Shown: positions 7,187 through 14,023 of the stretch, in pieces
How the letters are laid out: each line of letters opens with the position of its first letter
How positions within the stretch are numbered: position 1 is the first letter of the stretch
From: Microbacteriaceae bacterium UBA4731
Lineage (GTDB): Bacteria > Actinomycetota > Actinomycetes > Actinomycetales > Microbacteriaceae
Direction of reading: 5' to 3'
Assembly (NCBI GenBank): GCA_002404115.1
Contig: DHJB01000009.1
Location: forward strand, 936 to 18,758
DNA: 17,823 nucleotides
The notes under the pieces: generated by a model
What the model was told of the DNA's origin: nothing
The model's database searches: none
What the model saw: the letters and a program-made list of their open reading frames with translations, nothing else
Program-made: the position numbers and the translations under genes

Positions 7187-7247
7187 CGCGAAACTGCAGT
7201 TGTGGTCACTAAAACGCACTCATAACGACCACAACTGCTTGTTCGCG
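7187..7247. repeat. Second long intergenic palindrome, related to 4154-4216
   Basis: The inner arms GCAGTTGTGGTC (7196-7207) and its exact complement (7227-7238) flank a 19-base loop. A three-base internal mismatch separates them from outer arms CGCGAA (7187-7192) and TTCGCG (7242-7247). The right half, read inward on the complementary strand, starts CCGCGAACAAGCAGTT, close to the arm of the first element (CCGCGAGTGAGCAGTT). It lies between ispE and the ABC-F gene. Confidence 0.85.
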
Positions 7248-7283
7248 GGAAGGCGGCGCGAGAAGGCGGCGCGGGAAGGCGGC
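7245..7283. repeat. Three tandem copies of a 13-base unit
   Basis: GCGGGAAGGCGGC occurs at 7245-7257, 7258-7270 (one difference, GCGAGAAGGCGGC) and 7271-7283, ending just before the ispE stop codon. The first copy overlaps the end of the palindrome at 7187-7247. The first palindrome is also followed by GCGGGAAGG. Confidence 0.9.
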
Positions 7284-7287
7284 GCGG

Positions 7288-8223
7288 CTAGTCGTGGACG
7301 AGGCGGGCGCCGTGCACGGGGCCGACGGCGCGCACCACGTGCAGGCGGGACGCGCTGAGCGCGACCTGCAGCTCGAGGGCGCTGTCGGCATCCGCGACCA
7401 GGAACGCGACCGTCGGGCCGGAGCCGGAGAGGATGCCGGCGAGGGCGCCGTTCGCCTCGCCGAGTTCGAGCACCCGCCCGAGTCCGGGCGCGAGGTGCAG
7501 CGCCGGGGCCTGGAGGTCGTTGTGCAGCGATTCGGCGAGCATGCGCGGGTCGCCGGCGCGGAGCGCCTGGAGCACGTTCGGGTCGACGGTCGGCTGTTCC
7601 TCGGCCGGGAAGATGTCCTGCGCGTGGCGGTCGCGGTGGCGGTCGAGCTCGCGGTAGACATCGGGCGTCGACATGCCGAATTCGGCGAGGGCGAGCACCC
7701 ACTGGAACTGCCCCTTGGCCAGGGCTGGACTCAGCTGGTCGCCGCGGCCGGTGCCGATGGCGGTGCCGCCGGTGACGGCGAACGGGACGTCGGCGCCCAG
7801 CTTCGCGGCGAGGCCGAGCAGCTCGTCCTTGGTTGCCTCGGTTCCCCAGAGGGCGTCGCAGGCCAGCAGGGTGGCCGCGGCATCCGCCGACCCGCCGCCC
7901 ATGCCGCCGGAGATCGGGACGTGCTTTTCGATTTCGAGGCGCACTCCCCCGCGGAACCCGGACTTGCGGGCCAGGGCGCGCGCGGCCTTGATGGCGAGGT
8001 TGCTGCCGTCGGTGGGGAGTCCGGAGGTGTCGATCGGGCCGCTGAACTCGACCGAGAAGTCGTCGGCCGGGTAGGCCCGAACGTCCTCGCAGAGCGACAC
8101 GGCCTGGAAGGCGGTGGCGAGGTCGTGGTAGCCGTCGGGCATGACCTTGCCGACCTTGAGGAAGACGTTGATCTTGCCCGGCGCTCTCGCATGTACAACC
8201 TGAGAGATCCCCGCGTTACCCAT
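7288..8223 (-). CDS. ispE: 4-diphosphocytidyl-2-C-methyl-D-erythritol kinase
   Basis: GHMP-superfamily kinase of the non-mevalonate (MEP) pathway. It phosphorylates the 2-hydroxyl of CDP-methylerythritol on the way to IPP and DMAPP, needed for menaquinone, carotenoids and the lipid carrier of cell-wall synthesis. It is 311 residues. Motif 1 is APGKINVFL (14-22), motif 2 is the ATP loop [17 protein letters not shown] (103-119), the catalytic-type aspartate is in LGADVPF (Asp145) and motif 3 is [10 protein letters not shown] (265-274). ATG 8223 is the only sensible start; AGGAG lies just one base upstream, but TAGGTT six bases before the ATG suggests a leaderless transcript. It follows the 86-codon ORF by nine bases. 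The rsmA-ispE pairing is a classic actinobacterial neighbourhood. Confidence 0.96.
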   Translation of the reverse strand: MGNAGISQVVHARAPGKINVFLKVGKVMPDGYHDLATAFQAVSLCEDVRAYPADDFSVEFSGPIDTSGLPTDGSNLAIKAARALARKSGFRGGVRLEIEKHVPISGGMGGGSADAAATLLACDALWGTEATKDELLGLAAKLGADVPFAVTGGTAIGTGRGDQLSPALAKGQFQWVLALAEFGMSTPDVYRELDRHRDRHAQDIFPAEEQPTVDPNVLQALRAGDPRMLAESLHNDLQAPALHLAPGLGRVLELGEANGALAGILSGSGPTVAFLVADADSALELQVALSASRLHVVRAVGPVHGARLVHD

Positions 8224-8229
8224 GCTCCT

Positions 8230-8235
8230 AACCTA
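8230..8235 (-). promoter_or_regulatory. TANNNT -10 candidate (TAGGTT) six bases before the ispE ATG
   Basis: TAGGTT, then AGGAGC, then ATG. Its TAG is also the stop codon of the upstream 86-codon ORF. This could be an internal promoter giving a leaderless ispE message. Confidence 0.45.
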
Positions 8236-8493
8236 GCCCAGCCCGCTCGGGGCTCCCGACGAGACCGCCGCCAGCCACTCCCGCATGGCCTCTTTCGCCG
8301 GGCCGACCGCCTGGGCGCCTTCGAGCCGCTGGTGGGTGAGGGAAACGGATGTCCGACCGGCTTTCGTCGGGTTCGCGGTGGCCAGGAGCGACCCGCGCCC
8401 CTCGAGCGTCCAGCGCGCGGTGGCGTAGGTGGCGGCACGGCTCTCGCTCGTGGGCGCCGTGCCGAGGCCGGCGTTCACCGGGGAGTCGGACAT
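8233..8493 (-). CDS. Small hypothetical protein (86 aa), resembles the C-terminal part of a larger actinobacterial family
   Basis: The ORF fits exactly between rsmA and ispE with nine-base gaps on both sides, the strongest argument that it is a real gene. The first 17 or so residues are a Ser/Ala/Gly-rich lead. Residues 20-75 (YATARWTLEGRG, LLATANPTKAGRTSVSLTHQRL, then a helix of Ala, Glu and Arg) look like the strand-strand-helix ending of SRPBCC-like domains found in longer DUF4287-type proteins. That assignment is from memory and weak. If right, the N-terminal DUF4287 and the start of the SRPBCC fold are missing, so this would be a remnant or a minimal version. It has no signal peptide or membrane segment. 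There is no Shine-Dalgarno; TAGCGT lies six bases before the ATG. The function is unknown. Confidence 0.6.
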   Translation of the reverse strand: MSDSPVNAGLGTAPTSESRAATYATARWTLEGRGSLLATANPTKAGRTSVSLTHQRLEGAQAVGPAKEAMREWLAAVSSGAPSGLG

Positions 8494-8499
8494 GAATCG

Positions 8500-8505
8500 A
8501 CGCTA
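8500..8505 (-). promoter_or_regulatory. TANNNT -10 candidate (TAGCGT) six bases before the 86-codon ORF
   Basis: TAGCGT, then CGATTC, then ATG 8493. Its TAG is the stop codon of rsmA, the same arrangement as at 8230-8235. There is no Shine-Dalgarno in the gap. Confidence 0.35.
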
Positions 8506-9504
8506 GCCGATCGTGCGGGCGATGGCGAGGAAGTCGTCCACGGTGAGCTGCTCGCCGCGTTTGGTCGGGTCGACGCCGGCCGCCGCGATGCGCGCGGAGG
8601 CCGTGGCGGAGTCGCCGAGCACGGTCGACAGCGACTGGCGCAGCATCTTGCGGCGCTGCTGGAACGCGGCGTCCACGAGGGAGAACGTGGCCAGGCGCAG
8701 CTCCTCCGACTCCAGCGGTTCGGGACGGCGTTCGAAGGCGACGAGGATCGAGTCGACGCCGGGCACCGGCCAGAACACCTGCCGGCTCACCTTGCCGGCG
8801 GTGCGGAAGGCCCCGTACCAGGCGGCCTTGACGCTCGGGCTGCCGTACACCTTGGAGCCGGGCGGGGCCGCGAGGCGCTCGCCGACCTCGGCCTGCACCA
8901 TGACGACGCCGGCGCGGATCGATGGAAAGTGCTCGAGCAGGTGCAGCAGCACGGGCACTGACACGTTGTAGGGCAGGTTGGCGACCAGGCGCGACGGGTC
9001 GCCCGGCAGGGCCATGATCTTCAGCGCGTCGTCACGGATGACGGTGAGCGGGGCGCCCGGCTGCGAGAGTTCGACCGTGATGGGCAGTTGTTCGGCCAGT
9101 CGGGCGTCGATCTCGACGGCAACGACACGGGCGCCGACCTCGAGGAGGCCGAGGGTGAGCGAGCCGAGGCCGGGGCCAACCTCGAGCACGGTGTCGCCGG
9201 AGGCAACCCGGGCGACCTTGACGATGCGCCTGACCGTGTTGGCGTCGATGACGAAGTTCTGGCCGAGCTTCTTCGTGGGGTTGACGCCGAGCATCTCGGC
9301 CAGGTCGCGGATCTCGGCCGGTCCGAGCAGGGTGCGCTGCACCCTGGTCTCGGGTGCTTCTGCTTCTGCTTCTGCGGGCGCCGAGTGGCGACCGGGTTCG
9401 CGCGCCGAGGTCTCGGCTCCCGTGCCGGGCTCGGCACCGCTGGCCCCGGCGGGCTCGGCCTCGAGGCCGTTGCTGTGCCTGCCCGGCTGACGGGGCTCAC
9501 TCAT
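8503..9504 (-). CDS. rsmA: 16S rRNA (adenine1518-N6/adenine1519-N6) dimethyltransferase with a disordered N-terminal extension
   Basis: Dimethylates two adjacent adenines at the tip of 16S helix 45 during late 30S assembly; loss gives kasugamycin resistance. It is 333 residues, against about 270-290 for usual family members. The catalytic core runs from about 60: KKLGQNFV (78-85), the SAM loop VLEVGPGLGSLT (106-117), VEIDARLA (130-137), DDA (158-160) and the NLPYNV catalytic motif (176-181). The C-terminal domain contains AAFQQRRKMLRQSL. Residues 1-55 are Ala/Glu/Pro/Gly-rich, with PGRHS occurring twice and an AEAEAEA run encoded by a hexamer repeat. ATG 9504 overlaps the tatD stop as ATGA, so coupling supports this start. 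A GTG at 9342 would give a protein without the extension and cannot be excluded. Confidence 0.96.
   Translation of the reverse strand: MSEPRQPGRHSNGLEAEPAGASGAEPGTGAETSAREPGRHSAPAEAEAEAPETRVQRTLLGPAEIRDLAEMLGVNPTKKLGQNFVIDANTVRRIVKVARVASGDTVLEVGPGLGSLTLGLLEVGARVVAVEIDARLAEQLPITVELSQPGAPLTVIRDDALKIMALPGDPSRLVANLPYNVSVPVLLHLLEHFPSIRAGVVMVQAEVGERLAAPPGSKVYGSPSVKAAWYGAFRTAGKVSRQVFWPVPGVDSILVAFERRPEPLESEELRLATFSLVDAAFQQRRKMLRQSLSTVLGDSATASARIAAAGVDPTKRGEQLTVDDFLAIARTIG
9355..9375. repeat. Hexamer microsatellite (TGCTTC) 3.5 copies inside rsmA
   Basis: Three exact TGCTTC units plus TGC, encoding the AEAEAEA stretch of the N-terminal extension. Slippage by one unit would change length but keep the frame. 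Confidence 0.95.
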
Positions 9505-10427
9505 GCGATGCCTCCGCGGGGGCCGGAATCCGAGCGGAGCGCGTCGTGCGCGGCGGTCACCGGTTCGGCGTCCCAGCGGCCGTAGACGAGCTCGGTGTTG
9601 GAGGCGATCTGCGCAGAGAGCAGGGAGACATCCGTTTCGAGGTGCTCGGCCATCGCGCGCAGCGTATGGGGCAACAGGTAGGGCGCGTTCGGGCGACCGC
9701 GGTAGGGCTCAGGCGTGAGGAAGGGGGCGTCCGTCTCGGCCAGCAGCAGCTGGCGGGGGGCGACGGAGAGCGCCTCGCGCAGTGTCTTCGCGTTCTTGAA
9801 CGTGACGGTGCCGGAGAAGGACATGTACCAGCCGTTTGCGGCGCAGAGCTCCGCCATCTCGGCGTCGCCGGAGAAGCAGTGGAAGACCGTGCGTTCTGGG
9901 GCGCCGACCCGGAGCAGAGTCGCGATGACCTCGGCGTGGGCGTCCCGGTCGTGGATCTGCAGCGCGAGGTTGTTCTCTTTGGCGATCTGGATGTGCGCCT
10001 CGAACGACCGATACTGGCTCGCGCGGCCGTCGGTGCCGGTGCGGAAGAAGTCGAGCCCGGTCTCCCCCACGGCGACGACGCGGGGGCGACCGGCGAGTTC
10101 GGCGATCTCGGCGAGGGCGTCGTCGAGGGTGCCCGCCGCCTCGTAGGCCGGCGCCTCATTGGGGTGGATGGCGACGGCCGCGAGCATGCGCGGCTCGGAG
10201 AGGGCCATTTCGGCCGACCAGCGCGAGGTTTCCAGGTCGCCGCCGACCTGCACGACGCCGCGCACGCCGACGCTCGACGCGCGGTCGAGGTGCTCGGCGA
10301 AACCGATCGCATCCCTGCCGTCGGCGATCTCCAGGTGCGTGTGGTTGTCGTACACCGGCACGGTGAGCGGCTCGGGCAGCGGCGGGTAATTCAGGTCGCG
10401 CCCGGCCGTCTCTTCGCGCTTGCGCAC
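9501..10427 (-). CDS. tatD: TatD-family metal-dependent hydrolase (deoxyribonuclease)
   Basis: TIM-barrel amidohydrolase-superfamily enzyme; relatives are 3'-5' DNA/RNA exonucleases. It is 308 residues. Metal ligands are visible: HTH (29-31), Glu122 in VGETGLD, His159 in QIHDRDA, His183 in FHCFSG and Asp233 in ETDAPFL. The C-terminal LTPEPYRGRPNAP is the usual family ending of the active site. GTG 10427 is the only start that keeps the conserved N-terminal segment (GRDLNYPPLPEPLTVPVYDNHTHLE). It has no clear Shine-Dalgarno and begins 16 bases after the metG stop, so expression probably depends on metG translation. The stop overlaps the rsmA ATG. In M. tuberculosis rpfB lies between these two genes; here it does not. 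Confidence 0.95.
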   Translation of the reverse strand: MRKREETAGRDLNYPPLPEPLTVPVYDNHTHLEIADGRDAIGFAEHLDRASSVGVRGVVQVGGDLETSRWSAEMALSEPRMLAAVAIHPNEAPAYEAAGTLDDALAEIAELAGRPRVVAVGETGLDFFRTGTDGRASQYRSFEAHIQIAKENNLALQIHDRDAHAEVIATLLRVGAPERTVFHCFSGDAEMAELCAANGWYMSFSGTVTFKNAKTLREALSVAPRQLLLAETDAPFLTPEPYRGRPNAPYLLPHTLRAMAEHLETDVSLLSAQIASNTELVYGRWDAEPVTAAHDALRSDSGPRGGIA

Positions 10428-10443
10428 GTGGCTGGCGTGGTCG

Positions 10444-12006
10444 CTAACCAACCGTGGCCTCGATGCGCGGGAACAGCGCCTCCAGCGGCAGCACGTGCGA
10501 GCCGCCGGTCCACTCCCAGGCAAGGTCGATGCGCTGGTCGGTGACCTCGCCGTCTCCGCCGAGGGCCGCCCAGAGCCTGACGGTGGCCCGGGGCACGACC
10601 GGCGACAGCAGCACGGCGAGCGTGCCGAGTCCGCGGACGGCGGTGTGGAGCACGGTTTCGAGCCGGTCCCGGTTCGCGGGATCCTTGGCGAGGGCCCATG
10701 GTTCCTGGCTGGTGATGTACCCATTGAGCTCGTCGACGAGCTCCCAGACGGCGGCGATGGCTTCGTGGATGGCGAGGCGTCCGATGGCCTCGGACGCGGC
10801 ATTCGTCGCTCGCCGTTCGGTGCCGCGGATCAACTCGTCGGCCTGGGTGAACGCACTGCCGGCGGGGATCTCCCCGTCGCAGTACCGCACAACCATGGCG
10901 ATCACGCGGGAGGCAAGGTTTCCGAAGCCGTTCGCGAGTTCCGACTGGTAGCGCGCGGAGAGGTCTTCCCACGAGAACGAGCCGTCCTGGCCGAAGCTGA
11001 TGGCGCGCATGAAGTAGTAGCGGAACGCGTCGGAGCCGAACGTGTCGGTGATCTGGCTCGGCGCGATGCCGGTGAGCTTGGACTTGCTCATCTTCTCGCC
11101 GCCGACGAGCAGCCAGCCGTGGCCGAAGACCTGCCTGGGCACCGGGATCCCGGCGGCCATCAGCATGGCGGGCCAGATGACGGCGTGGAAGCGGAGGATG
11201 TCCTTGCCGACGACGTGGGTGGCCGGCCAGCGGCGGGCGAAATTCTCGTCGTCCTGCCCGTAGCCGACGGCGGTGATGTAGTTGAGCAGGGCGTCGAACC
11301 ACACGTACACGACGTGGGTGTCGTCCCACGGGACCTTGATGCCCCAGTCGAAGCTGGAGCGGGAGATCGACAGGTCGCTCAGGCCCTGCTTGACGAAGGA
11401 GATGACCTCGTTGCGCGCCGATTCCGGCTGCACGAAGTGCGGGTTGCTTTCGTAGAGGTCGAGGAGCTGCTCGGTGAAGGTGCTCATTCGGAAGAAGTAG
11501 TTCTTCTCGTGCAGCAGCTCGACCGGCTTGGAGTGGATGGCGCAGACGGGCTGCCCCTCGAACTCGCCCGTGCCGTCGACGAGGTCGCTGGGCTGCTTGT
11601 ACTCCTCGCAGCCGACGCAGTAGTAGCCCTCGTACTCGCCGGTGTAGATGTGTCCGGCGTCGAAGAGGTGCTGCAGGAACTTCTGCGCGTTGACCTCGTG
11701 GCGCTCGTCGGTCGTGCGGATGAAGTCGTCGTTTTCGATGTCGACGGTGTGCAGCAGCGGCTTCCACGCGGTCTCGACGAGCCGGTCGGCCCACGCCTTG
11801 GGCGTGGTGCCGTTGGCGGTCGCGGTGCGCAGGATCTTCTGGCCGTGTTCGTCGGTGCCGGTGAGCAGCCAGGTGTCGTCGCCGGACTGGCGGTGCCAGC
11901 GGGCGAGCACGTCGGCGGCCACCTCGGTGTATGCGTGCCCGATGTGGGGGACATCATTCACGTAGAAAATGGGCGTGGTGATGTAGAAGGAAGAGCCGTC
12001 GGACAT
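10444..12006 (-). CDS. metG: Methionine-tRNA ligase
   Basis: Class I aminoacyl-tRNA synthetase charging both initiator and elongator tRNA-Met. It is 520 residues, without the C-terminal EMAP/Trbp111 dimerisation domain found in E. coli, which is normal for actinobacteria. HIGH is at 21-24 within NDVPHIGHAYTEVAAD and KMSKS at 305-309. The metal knuckle shows Cys130-x2-Cys133 and Cys155-x2-His158, so one canonical cysteine is replaced by histidine. VVYVWFDALLNYITAVGY (232-249) is in the active-site region. The anticodon-binding helical domain follows from about 370. ATG 12006 has no Shine-Dalgarno but has TAGGAT six bases upstream. It heads the likely metG-tatD-rsmA run. Confidence 0.97.
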   Translation of the reverse strand: MSDGSSFYITTPIFYVNDVPHIGHAYTEVAADVLARWHRQSGDDTWLLTGTDEHGQKILRTATANGTTPKAWADRLVETAWKPLLHTVDIENDDFIRTTDERHEVNAQKFLQHLFDAGHIYTGEYEGYYCVGCEEYKQPSDLVDGTGEFEGQPVCAIHSKPVELLHEKNYFFRMSTFTEQLLDLYESNPHFVQPESARNEVISFVKQGLSDLSISRSSFDWGIKVPWDDTHVVYVWFDALLNYITAVGYGQDDENFARRWPATHVVGKDILRFHAVIWPAMLMAAGIPVPRQVFGHGWLLVGGEKMSKSKLTGIAPSQITDTFGSDAFRYYFMRAISFGQDGSFSWEDLSARYQSELANGFGNLASRVIAMVVRYCDGEIPAGSAFTQADELIRGTERRATNAASEAIGRLAIHEAIAAVWELVDELNGYITSQEPWALAKDPANRDRLETVLHTAVRGLGTLAVLLSPVVPRATVRLWAALGGDGEVTDQRIDLAWEWTGGSHVLPLEALFPRIEATVG

Positions 12007-12012
12007 GCTGAC

Positions 12013-12018
12013 ATCCTA
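12013..12018 (-). promoter_or_regulatory. -10 element TAGGAT six bases before the metG ATG (leaderless start)
   Basis: TAGGAT matches the actinobacterial -10 consensus TANNNT and is followed by six bases (GTCAGC) and ATG. No ribosome binding site is present in the 40-base gap to the dehydrogenase stop, so a leaderless mRNA is the simplest reading. No clear -35 was seen. Confidence 0.65.
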
Positions 12019-12046
12019 CGGGGAGCAGCGGATGTTGCCGGGCCTG

Positions 12047-13057
12047 TTACTCTGCGCTGTCCTGTTCGGCTGGCGGCGCGGCGTGGTGATGCACGTGGCC
12101 GAAGACCGGCGGGAGCACTTCGTGCGCGGCCGGCGCGGGCTTGCGGTCCGGCTTGTCCTTGAGCGCATCGCTCTCCCGGATGTCGACGCCGTGCACCTTC
12201 TGGTGCGGGTACTCGACGGGATCCATGCCCAGCACGATCTTGCCGTGGGCGTGGCCGGTCTCGAGTTCCCGGTAGGCCTCCCGCACCTTCGCCAGTGGGT
12301 AGATCGCCGCGACCGGCACCACGATCTGCCGGTCGGCGACCATCCCGGCGACCTTCTGGAGCACGGTCGTGTCGGTCGTGTCCGTTGATGGGACGTTGGC
12401 GAGGGAATCGTCGCCCAGGTGGTTGAGTTCGGCATCGATGCCGTGGGGGGCAACGCGGGCGAGGCGTTCCTCGAGGCCTGGGCCGTAGGCGACCGGGATG
12501 ACGCCGATCTGGCGCAGGTGGTCGAAGTGCTCTGGGCTGGCCGTTCCGATCACGGTGGCACCACGAAGCTTCGCGAGTTGGGCGGCGATCCCGCCCACCC
12601 CTCCGGCTGCGGCGTGCACGAGCACGGTCATGCCCGGCTTCGGGTTCGCATTCTGAACGGCGGCCCAGGCGTTCGCGGCGGCAATGTACAGGCTGCCGGC
12701 GACCTCCCAGGAGAGACGTTCGGGTTTGCGGATGATGTGCTCGGCCGGGACAACGACGTACTCGGCCTGGGATCCGCGCACGGTGTGACCCATGACCTCG
12801 TCACCGGGGCTCCAGTCGGTGACGCCGCCGCCGACGGTATGAACGAAGCCGGCGAAATCGCTGCCCTGCCCCGCAGGGAAGCGAGCAGGCCACTCGTTTT
12901 CGAAGCGGCCTTCCCGAATGCTGGTCTCGACCGGGTTCAGCCCCGCGGCCACAACTCGGACGACCACTTCGCCGGCGCCCGGAGCGGGGATGGAGGTCTC
13001 GACAACGTCGAGCACGTCCGGACCCCCGTAGCTGGAGAACATCACCGCGTGTGCCAC
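12047..13057 (-). CDS. Zinc-independent medium-chain dehydrogenase/reductase (quinone oxidoreductase-like), apparently shortened internally
   Basis: NADP-type oxidoreductase of the zeta-crystallin/QOR branch, with no zinc-ligand cysteines visible. It is 336 residues. The GroES-like domain (about 1-115) includes GLNPVETSIREG and FPAGQGSDFAGFV. The nucleotide fold has VLVHAAAGGVGGIAAQLAK (about 145-163). YPLAKVREAYRELETGHAHGKIVL (about 253-276) is the usual C-terminal motif. Between DAELNHLGDDSLAN (about 208-221) and VAGMVADRQIVVPVA I expected 30 or so more residues; a short Thr/Asp run replaces them. A tail of about 58 residues beyond the core ends in HVHHHAAPP. I prefer GTG 13057 (GGAGG six bases upstream) over GTG 13060 (three bases). 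The substrate is unknown. Confidence 0.85.
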   Translation of the reverse strand: MAHAVMFSSYGGPDVLDVVETSIPAPGAGEVVVRVVAAGLNPVETSIREGRFENEWPARFPAGQGSDFAGFVHTVGGGVTDWSPGDEVMGHTVRGSQAEYVVVPAEHIIRKPERLSWEVAGSLYIAAANAWAAVQNANPKPGMTVLVHAAAGGVGGIAAQLAKLRGATVIGTASPEHFDHLRQIGVIPVAYGPGLEERLARVAPHGIDAELNHLGDDSLANVPSTDTTDTTVLQKVAGMVADRQIVVPVAAIYPLAKVREAYRELETGHAHGKIVLGMDPVEYPHQKVHGVDIRESDALKDKPDRKPAPAAHEVLPPVFGHVHHHAAPPAEQDSAE

Positions 13058-13065
13058 CACACACC

Positions 13066-13123
13066 TCCGTCTTTACTGGAGTTAATCCTGAGGATCCGTC
13101 TTTATTGGAGTTTACCCTGAGGA
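13066..13123. repeat. 29-bp tandem duplication at the rsmI/dehydrogenase junction
   Basis: Units 13066-13094 and 13095-13123 are directly adjacent and match at 26 of 29 bases; each begins TCCGTCTTTA and ends CCTGAGGA. The second unit contains the rsmI stop codon. The first borders the dehydrogenase ribosome binding site. Each unit ends in the near-palindrome centred on CCTGAGG. Confidence 0.93.
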
Positions 13124-13953
13124 GGCTTCGGATATTCCTTTTTCAGCAGCAGCGCGGCCTCGTAAAGGTCGCGTTTGCCGAGGCCGGAGGCGGCGGACAC
13201 GTCGGCCGCGGCATCCTTCAACCGGATGCCGCCGGCCACGAGCGCGAGCACCTCCGCGACCCCGGTGTCCAGGTCGAGGACGCGGCGCTCTGCGCCGGCA
13301 ACGACGATGCAGATCTCCCCCTTGACCCCGGCCTTCGCCCACTCGGCCAGCTCGGTGGCGGTCCCCCGTCTGACCTCTTCGTAGTACTTCGTGAGTTCGC
13401 GGCAGACGACGACGCGACGGTCGGCGCCGAGGGTGGCGGCGACATCCGTCAGGGATGCGGCCAGGCGCTTGGCCGATTCGAAGAAGACCATCGTGCGCCG
13501 CTCGGCGGCGAGTTCGCGCAGCGCGGCCGTGCGTTCGCCGTGCTTGCGCGGCAGGAATCCCTCGAAGGTGAACCGGTCGGTCGGCAACCCGGACACGGCG
13601 AGCGCGGTGAGCACTGCGGAGGGGCCGGGCAGAGCGGACACGACGACGCCGGCCGCGACCGCTGCATCGACGAGGTGGAAGCCCGGGTCGGACACCGTGG
13701 GCATCCCCGCGTCGCTGAGCACGAGGATGTCGCTGTCCCTGGCAAGTTCGACGAGTTCGGCCGCTTTGACGCGCTCGTTGTGGTCGTGCAGGCTGATCAG
13801 CTTCGGGCGGTTTTCGATCCCGAGGGCCTTGAGCAGGTGCACGGTGACCCTGGTGTCCTCGGCGGCGACGACGGTGGCGGTGCTCAGAGCCTCGACCAGA
13901 CGCTTCGACGCATCCCCCAGGTTTCCGATCGGCGTGGCAGCGAGGATGATCAT
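13102..13953 (-). CDS. rsmI: 16S rRNA (cytidine1402-2'-O)-methyltransferase
   Basis: SAM-dependent tetrapyrrole-methylase-fold enzyme that 2'-O-methylates C1402 in the 30S decoding centre, fine-tuning start-codon use and fidelity. It is 283 residues, normal length. Landmarks are the start MIILAATPIGNLGD (1-14), AEDTRVTVHLL (31-41), SLHDHNE (54-60), LSDAGMPTVSDPG (79-91), ALPGPSAVLTALAVSGLP (107-124), FEGFLPRK (130-137) and CRELTKYYEE in the distal half. ATG 13953 is the family start; no Shine-Dalgarno is seen, and GAGACT six bases upstream is only a half match to TANNNT. It is divergent from the mannosyltransferase with a 70-base shared gap. Its 3' end lies in a tandem duplication before the dehydrogenase. 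Confidence 0.96.
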   Translation of the reverse strand: MIILAATPIGNLGDASKRLVEALSTATVVAAEDTRVTVHLLKALGIENRPKLISLHDHNERVKAAELVELARDSDILVLSDAGMPTVSDPGFHLVDAAVAAGVVVSALPGPSAVLTALAVSGLPTDRFTFEGFLPRKHGERTAALRELAAERRTMVFFESAKRLAASLTDVAATLGADRRVVVCRELTKYYEEVRRGTATELAEWAKAGVKGEICIVVAGAERRVLDLDTGVAEVLALVAGGIRLKDAAADVSAASGLGKRDLYEAALLLKKEYPKPPQGKLQ

Positions 13954-14011
13954 GGTCCCAGTCTCGCAGCCGCGGCTCGGTGTTGCAGACGGTGCGGCGG
14001 AGCCGGATCAC

Positions 14012-14017
14012 TACGAT
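14012..14017 (+). promoter_or_regulatory. -10 element TACGAT six bases before the mannosyltransferase GTG
   Basis: TACGAT, six bases (GGTCAG), then GTG 14024. This fits a leaderless transcript and also fixes the start codon choice. The 70-base divergent gap with rsmI holds no other obvious box. Confidence 0.6.
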
Positions 14018-14023
14018 GGTCAG

